Shown piece after piece: positions 60,317 to 64,000 of a DNA stretch of 64,000 nucleotides. The DNA lies in assembly GCF_001864935.2 (NCBI RefSeq), contig NZ_CP126267.1:62001-126000 (forward strand), given 5' to 3'. How positions within the stretch are numbered: the first letter of the stretch is position 1; each line of letters begins with the position of its first letter. The DNA comes from Curtobacterium sp. MCBA15_012. GTDB taxonomy: Bacteria; Actinomycetota; Actinomycetes; Actinomycetales; Microbacteriaceae. The position numbers and the translations under genes were made by a program. A model generated the notes under the pieces. The model was not told the origin of the DNA. It saw only the letters and a program-made list of their open reading frames with translations, and ran no database searches.

Positions 60317-60365
60317 GGGGCGGTCATCCCCGAGCGCCCGCGTCCGGGCGGGGCGGTCATCCCCG
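60317..60365. repeat. 16-bp direct repeat GGGGCGGTCATCCCCG, 33 bp apart
   Basis: The unit occurs at 60317-60332 and 60350-60365; each can fold by GGGG/CCCC. The second covers the end of the chorismate mutase gene, so it may help terminate it. Confidence 0.75.
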
Positions 60366-61040
60366 GCCACCCTCGCCGTCGGTTCCCGAGGCCCGACCGG
60401 CTCCGCACAGGTGCGCCACCGCCGTGGAGAGGGCGTCGCGCACCGCCGACTCGTCGACGTCCGATCCGGCCACGGCTGCACGCACGTCCGCTCCGCACCG
60501 CGGACTCGACCGTGCCGCCCGGGCCGACGCCAGTCCCGACACCAGCTCGGGGGTGATGCGGTCGAGCACCGGGCGGACCGTGGCACCCAGGTCGGGAGCC
60601 GTCGCCGGCGCCCGGTCGGGGTCCCGCGTCCACGACGCGAGCAGCGTGTACTGCGCGACCTTGTTCGCGGCGACCTGGTCGGCGAAGACGGCCTCGACCC
60701 AGTCCGGGTCGACCCCGGCCTGCTCGGCGGCCGACCGTGCGGCGTCGAGGACGACCCGCTCGCGTGCGGGATCGTCGACCGCCTGGCCGGAGTGGAACTT
60801 CGCCGCGGCGACCTGCGGAGCGGTGCCCAGTCGCTCGACGACCAGGGCGACGACCGACCGGATGGCCGCGGAGCGCGCGGTCCCACTCGGGGCCGACGGG
60901 GCGGTGGTGGCCGCGGTGGCCGAGGCGGACGTGTGCGCGGAGTCGCCGGGGCCCGAGCACGCGGTGAGCGACAGGAGCAGTGCGCAGCACGCGACGACGA
61001 CGGACAACGGGTGGGATCGGTTCGGTGTCTGAGCGCTCAT
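60357..61040 (-). CDS. Secreted chorismate mutase, lipoprotein form
   Basis: About 227 residues. Signal peptide VVVACCALLLSLTACSG with the lipobox LTAC, then a Ser/Thr/Ala linker. The helical core matches the exported AroQ-gamma class: VVALVVERLGTAPQVAAAKF, VDDPARERVVLDAARSAA, DPDWVEAVFADQVAANKVAQ and LGATVRPVLDRITPEL. It would convert chorismate to prephenate outside the membrane, where its role is not established. ATG at 61040 preferred; an upstream start is less likely because it lies in promoter-like sequence. Divergent from the aldo/keto reductase gene. Confidence 0.85.
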   Translation of the reverse strand: MSAQTPNRSHPLSVVVACCALLLSLTACSGPGDSAHTSASATAATTAPSAPSGTARSAAIRSVVALVVERLGTAPQVAAAKFHSGQAVDDPARERVVLDAARSAAEQAGVDPDWVEAVFADQVAANKVAQYTLLASWTRDPDRAPATAPDLGATVRPVLDRITPELVSGLASARAARSSPRCGADVRAAVAGSDVDESAVRDALSTAVAHLCGAGRASGTDGEGGRG

Positions 61041-61153
61041 ACCCCCTACTGATACACCACGTACCACCGCTGGATCGGCCCGTCCCGAGAACCTGTGGAC
61101 TACCGTCCCGCTCGGAGCGCACCGCCGCGCTCCACGACAGGAGTGACACGCAC

Positions 61154-62164
61154 ATGGAGTACCGCTACCTCGGCGACTCGGGCCTCAAGGTCTCCGAGAT
61201 CACCTACGGCAACTGGCTGACCCACGCCTCCCAGGTCGAGAACGACGCGGCGATCGCCTGCGTCCGGGCAGCGCTCGACGTCGGCATCTCGACGTTCGAC
61301 ACCGCCGACGTCTACGCGAACACCGGCGCCGAGACCGTCCTCGGCGAAGCCCTCAAGGGGGAGCGTCGGCAGTCGCTCGAGATCGCGACGAAGGTCTTCG
61401 GCCCGACCGGGCCGAAGGGCCACAACGACACCGGGCTGTCCCGGAAGCACATCCTCGAGTCGATCGACGGCTCGCTCGAGCGGCTGCAGACCGACTACGT
61501 CGACCTGTACCAGGCGCACCGCTACGACCACGAGACGCCCCTCGAGGAGACCATGCAGGCGTTCGCCGACGTGGTGCGTCAGGGCAAGGTCCTGTACGTC
61601 GGCGTCTCGGAGTGGACGGCCGACCAGCTCCGCGCCGGTCACGCGCTCGCGAAGGACCTCGGCTTCCAGCTCATCTCGAACCAGCCGCAGTACTCGGCGC
61701 TCTGGCGGGTGATCGAGGGTGAGGTCGTGCCGACGTCGCAGGAACTCGGCATCTCGCAGATCGTCTGGTCGCCGATCGCCCAGGGGGTGCTGACCGGCAA
61801 GTACAAGCCGGGCCAGCCGCTGCCCGAGGGGTCGCGTGCGACCGACGACAAGGGCGGCGCGGACATGATCAAGCGGTTCATGCGCGACGAGGTGTTGTCC
61901 GCCGTGCAGGAGCTCGAGCCGATCGCGAAGGAGCTCGACCTGTCCATGGCGCAGCTCGCCGTGGCGTGGGTGCTGCAGAACCCGAACGTCGCCTCGGCGA
62001 TCATCGGTGCGTCGCGACCGGAGCAGGTGCACGACAACGCCGGCGCTGCGGGGGTCGCGATCCCCGCCGAGCTGATGTCCCGCATCGACGACGCCCTCGG
62101 GTCGGTCGTCGAGCGTGACCCGGCGAAGACGAATGACAGCAGCCCGAAGACCCGCGAGGCCTAG
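61154..62164 (+). CDS. Aldo/keto reductase (potassium-channel beta-like)
   Basis: A 336-residue AKR. Catalytic tetrad: Asp and Tyr in STFDTADVYANTGAE, Lys in LEIATKVFGPTG, His in DLYQAHRYDHETP. NADPH site: SPIAQGVLTGKYKPG and SAIIGASRPEQVHDN. The order and the loop GLSRKHILESIDGSL match the YajO/KCNAB-like group. An AGGAG lies about eleven bases before the ATG. Probably reduces aldehydes. Followed by a perfect 28-bp inverted repeat. Confidence 0.92.
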   Translation: MEYRYLGDSGLKVSEITYGNWLTHASQVENDAAIACVRAALDVGISTFDTADVYANTGAETVLGEALKGERRQSLEIATKVFGPTGPKGHNDTGLSRKHILESIDGSLERLQTDYVDLYQAHRYDHETPLEETMQAFADVVRQGKVLYVGVSEWTADQLRAGHALAKDLGFQLISNQPQYSALWRVIEGEVVPTSQELGISQIVWSPIAQGVLTGKYKPGQPLPEGSRATDDKGGADMIKRFMRDEVLSAVQELEPIAKELDLSMAQLAVAWVLQNPNVASAIIGASRPEQVHDNAGAAGVAIPAELMSRIDDALGSVVERDPAKTNDSSPKTREA

Positions 62165-62232
62165 GCGCCCGTCGGGACGGCCGCGGGCTGATCGTCCGCG
62201 GCGACGAGCCGTCGTCCCCGACGACCGCGGTT

Positions 62233-62294
62233 CGCACAACGGGAAGCACCTCGCGCCACGCAACCTCGTGGCGCGAGGTGCTTCCCGTTGTGCG
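62233..62294. repeat. Perfect 28-bp inverted repeat, GCACAA family
   Basis: Arms 62233-62260 and 62267-62294 are perfect complements around the loop CAACCT. The left arm begins CGCACAACGGGAAGCACC. It lies between the aldo/keto reductase gene and the convergent tRNA operon. Confidence 0.95.
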
Positions 62295-62376
62295 GGGACA
62301 CGTCACACCACGGAAGCGCCCGGAGCAGGCAGCACCTGCCACACGCCCCGGGAACGGCGACCGCCCCCGGCAACGC

Positions 62377-62408
62377 AAAAGAGCCCCTCACTCTCGTGAG
62401 GGGCTCTT
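62377..62408 (-). terminator. Rho-independent terminator of tRNA operon
   Basis: A 13-bp perfect stem (AAGAGCCCCTCAC, 62379-62391, with its complement at 62396-62408) and a TTTT run after it on the minus strand (62377-62380). It follows tRNA-Phe. Confidence 0.93.
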
Positions 62409-62413
62409 CACCG

Positions 62414-62486
62414 TGGCTGGACACGGCATCGATCCGTGGACCTTTCGATTTTCAGTCGAACGCTCTACCAACTGAGCTATCCAGCC
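62414..62486 (-). tRNA. tRNA-Phe (GAA)
   Basis: 73 nt on the minus strand. Acceptor arm GGCTGGA pairs with TCCAGCC; anticodon loop CTGAAAA gives GAA; TAGCTCAGTTGGTAGAGC is the D arm; T arm GGATCGATGCC. No encoded CCA. Last of three tRNAs. Confidence 0.96.
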
Positions 62487-62490
62487 GTGG

Positions 62491-62564
62491 CGACCCTGAC
62501 GGGACTTGAACCCGCGACCTCCGCCGTGACAGGGCGGCACGCTAACCAACTGCGCTACAGGGCC
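62491..62564 (-). tRNA. tRNA-Asp (GTC)
   Basis: 74 nt. Acceptor arm GGCCCTG pairs with CAGGGTC; anticodon loop CTGTCAC gives GTC; T arm contains GGTTCAAGTCC. CCA not encoded. Four bases from tRNA-Phe. Confidence 0.96.
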
Positions 62565-62625
62565 ATGTGTTGTTGTGGTTGTGCTGTTTCGGTGGTGCTC
62601 GGCTTGCTTGCTCACTCACGTGGAG

Positions 62626-62698
62626 TGACCCCAACGGGATTCGAACCCGTGCTGCCGCCGTGAAAGGGCGGTGTCCTAGGCCACTAAACGATAGGGCC
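62626..62698 (-). tRNA. tRNA-Glu (TTC)
   Basis: 73 nt. Acceptor GGCCCTA pairs with TGGGGTC (with G-T pairs); anticodon loop CTTTCAC gives TTC; T arm GGTTCGAATCC. This tRNA is also the substrate carrier for HemA. CCA not encoded. First of the operon, 61 bases before tRNA-Asp. Confidence 0.96.
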
Positions 62699-62916
62699 GC
62701 AAGCTGCGCCGTGCGCTACCGGTTGACAAGCATACGGACGGGTGGGCGGTCCTGCAAATCGAGCGCTCGATCCGCGGATCTCCCGGCGTGTCGCACCCGG
62801 CGGGAACGCGAGACAGCGCCAGCGACGAAGGCCTTCCGCACCCACGAACCCCCGCATTCGAGCGTGCGCCGGGCCCCGACCCCTCACTCGGGGGTGTCCC
62901 GAGTGTTCGGCGTGTT

Positions 62917-62971
62917 GTTACTGTTGCACCTGTTGTCAGTGTTACTCGCGTGAGCCTCGCCACGCTGTTAC
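62917..62971 (+). promoter_or_regulatory. Three spaced GTTAC sites upstream of M23 peptidase gene
   Basis: GTTAC at 62917-62921, 62941-62945 and 62967-62971, 24 and 26 bases apart. They resemble MtrA half-sites (GTnAC) seen before cell-wall hydrolase genes. The region 62699-62985 has no gene; the rest is GC-rich and holds the tRNA promoter on the other strand. Confidence 0.35.
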
Positions 62972-62985
62972 GAGATCGAGACACT

Positions 62986-64000
62986 TTGCCCCACACCCTC
63001 CGGTTCGCCCTCCACCGCCGTCGCACCCTCGCCGCGGCGGTCGCCGTCGCCCTCGCGGGCGGGACCCTCGCGGCCCTCGCGCCGGTGACGAGCGCCTCGG
63101 CGGAGAGCTACCCGAGCTGGTCCGACGTGCAGCAGGCCAAGGCCTCGCAGGCCGCGCAGCAGGCGAAGGTGACCGAGATCAAGGGCCTGATCGCCGACCT
63201 CGGCACGAAGGCTTCCGCGGCCCAGCAGCAGGCCGACGCAGCGGGTGCGGCCTACCAGACGGCACAGACGAAGTACGACGAGGCGACCCTCGCCCAGCAG
63301 ACGCTGCAGGCGCAGGCGGACGAAGCCGAGAAGACGGCGAAGCGCTCCGAGGCCCAGGCCGGCGCCCTCGCTGCGCAGCTCGGCCGCGCGAGCTCGCAGG
63401 ACGTGACGACCGACATCCTCACCCACCCGTCGGGCTCGGGCGACCTGCTCTACGAGCTCGGCGCGATGTCGAAGCTCACCGAGCAGGCGGACGGCATCTA
63501 CGCCGACGCCTCGCAGGACCGCGGGGTCGCCCAGGGCCTCGCGGACAAGGCGCAGTCGGCGAAGCAGGCGCTCGGCGCGCTCGCCCAGCAGGCGCAGTCG
63601 TCGATGCAGGCCGCGCAGCGTGCAGCCGACGACGCGCAGTCCGCCGTCCAGGCACAGAACGACAACGAGGCCCGCCTCCAGGCGCAGCTCGTGCTGCTCA
63701 CCACGAACGAGCAGGGCGTCGAGGCCGACTACGAGAAGGGCGTCGCCGCCGAGAAGGCCCGCCAGGCAGCGGCCGCCGCGGCCGCGGCGAAGGCGGCGCA
63801 GGAGGCAGCGCAGGCCGCCGGGAACCAGGGCGGCGGCAACGGGAGCGGCGGCAGCGGTGGCGGTGCCCCGAGCAGCTCCGGGTGGGTCCGCCCCGCCGGC
63901 GGGTACCAGACGAGCCCGTTCGGCATGCGTGTCGACCCGTACACGCACCGTGAGGCACTCCACGCGGGTGTCGACCTGGCTCCCGCGTGCTCCGCGCCGA
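62986..64000 (+). CDS. M23-family peptidoglycan endopeptidase with coiled coil, 3' truncated by window edge
   Basis: The open frame runs to the window end (338 residues seen). Basic start and signal helix (RRRTLAAAVAVALAGGTLAA, cut near SASAES), then a long Gln/Ala-rich coiled coil (two parts, about residues 45-280), a Gly/Ser linker and the beginning of a LytM/M23 domain: TSPFGMRVDPYTHREALHAG with the first zinc ligand region HAGVDLAP. The remaining metal ligands lie outside the window. TTG at 62986 or GTG at 62950 may be the start; neither has a clear ribosome-binding site. EnvC-like design suggests cell separation. Confidence 0.88.
   Translation, partial: MPHTLRFALHRRRTLAAAVAVALAGGTLAALAPVTSASAESYPSWSDVQQAKASQAAQQAKVTEIKGLIADLGTKASAAQQQADAAGAAYQTAQTKYDEATLAQQTLQAQADEAEKTAKRSEAQAGALAAQLGRASSQDVTTDILTHPSGSGDLLYELGAMSKLTEQADGIYADASQDRGVAQGLADKAQSAKQALGALAQQAQSSMQAAQRAADDAQSAVQAQNDNEARLQAQLVLLTTNEQGVEADYEKGVAAEKARQAAAAAAAAKAAQEAAQAAGNQGGGNGSGGSGGGAPSSSGWVRPAGGYQTSPFGMRVDPYTHREALHAGVDLAPACSAP

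Overview
The window looks like chromosomal DNA of a high-GC actinobacterium, most likely the family Microbacteriaceae and probably Curtobacterium or a close relative. This is inferred from very high GC, the mismatch-repair nuclease NucS, a complete coproporphyrin-dependent heme pathway, Holin-X/DUF3618 small membrane proteins, a DDAH-family/RocD pair, and many genes whose start codon sits 6-9 bases after a TAnnnT -10 box (leaderless or nearly leaderless transcripts). No rRNA, CRISPR array, transposase or prophage was seen.

Layout. 1-9.7 kb: a cut-off NmrA-like reductase, a CynX-type transporter with a HAD phosphatase, nucS, an MFS transporter divergent from a LacI-type regulator across a perfect 20-bp palindrome, two flippase/MATE-type exporters and a GAP-family membrane protein. 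9.9-12.1 kb: a patch of lower GC with orphan genes and arr (rifampin ADP-ribosyltransferase). 12.2-20.2 kb: a monooxygenase-like protein, a uracil/xanthine permease, an LAWTG cell-wall-anchored protein, an M13 metallopeptidase, a beta-lactamase-fold protein lacking its catalytic residues, a DUF4232 lipoprotein, a small repeat protein and a NUDIX hydrolase. 20.2-31.7 kb: hemA facing hemE, then hemE-hemY-(three small membrane-associated proteins)-hemQ-hemH-hemC-hemD-hemB-hemL, the whole route from glutamyl-tRNA to heme. Most junctions overlap by 4 bp; the exception is hemC/hemD, where no normal start codon fits. 31.8-49.3 kb: an ABC ATPase, a GntR regulator, an AcuI-like reductase, pfkA, an AlkA-like glycosylase, a His-rich peptide behind a Zur-like palindrome, a DHA2 exporter, an SMP-30 lactonase, a secreted protein with a folded leader, a YceI/ECF sigma/anti-sigma operon, and a MarR regulator divergent from a PutA-like giant whose aldehyde dehydrogenase cysteine is an arginine.

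49.4-51.1 kb is a distinct low-GC (about 55-58% in sampled lines) two-gene island: a HipA-like kinase overlapping a HIRAN-domain protein. It is the best candidate for an under-described system here. 51.2-64 kb: a short-chain dehydrogenase, a phosphatidylserine-decarboxylase-family protein resembling tryptophan decarboxylases, DUF2071 and nitroreductase genes, an Lrp regulator divergent from a DDAH/ArgZ-like hydrolase plus ornithine aminotransferase, an epimerase, a secreted chorismate mutase, an aldo/keto reductase, three tRNAs (Glu, Asp, Phe) with a strong terminator, and the start of a coiled-coil M23 peptidase.

Intergenic spaces carry two families of long palindromes: one with core GGGAGGCGCG/CGCGCCTCCC, and one with 27-28-bp arms beginning GCACAA. 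They sit mainly at gene ends and between converging genes.
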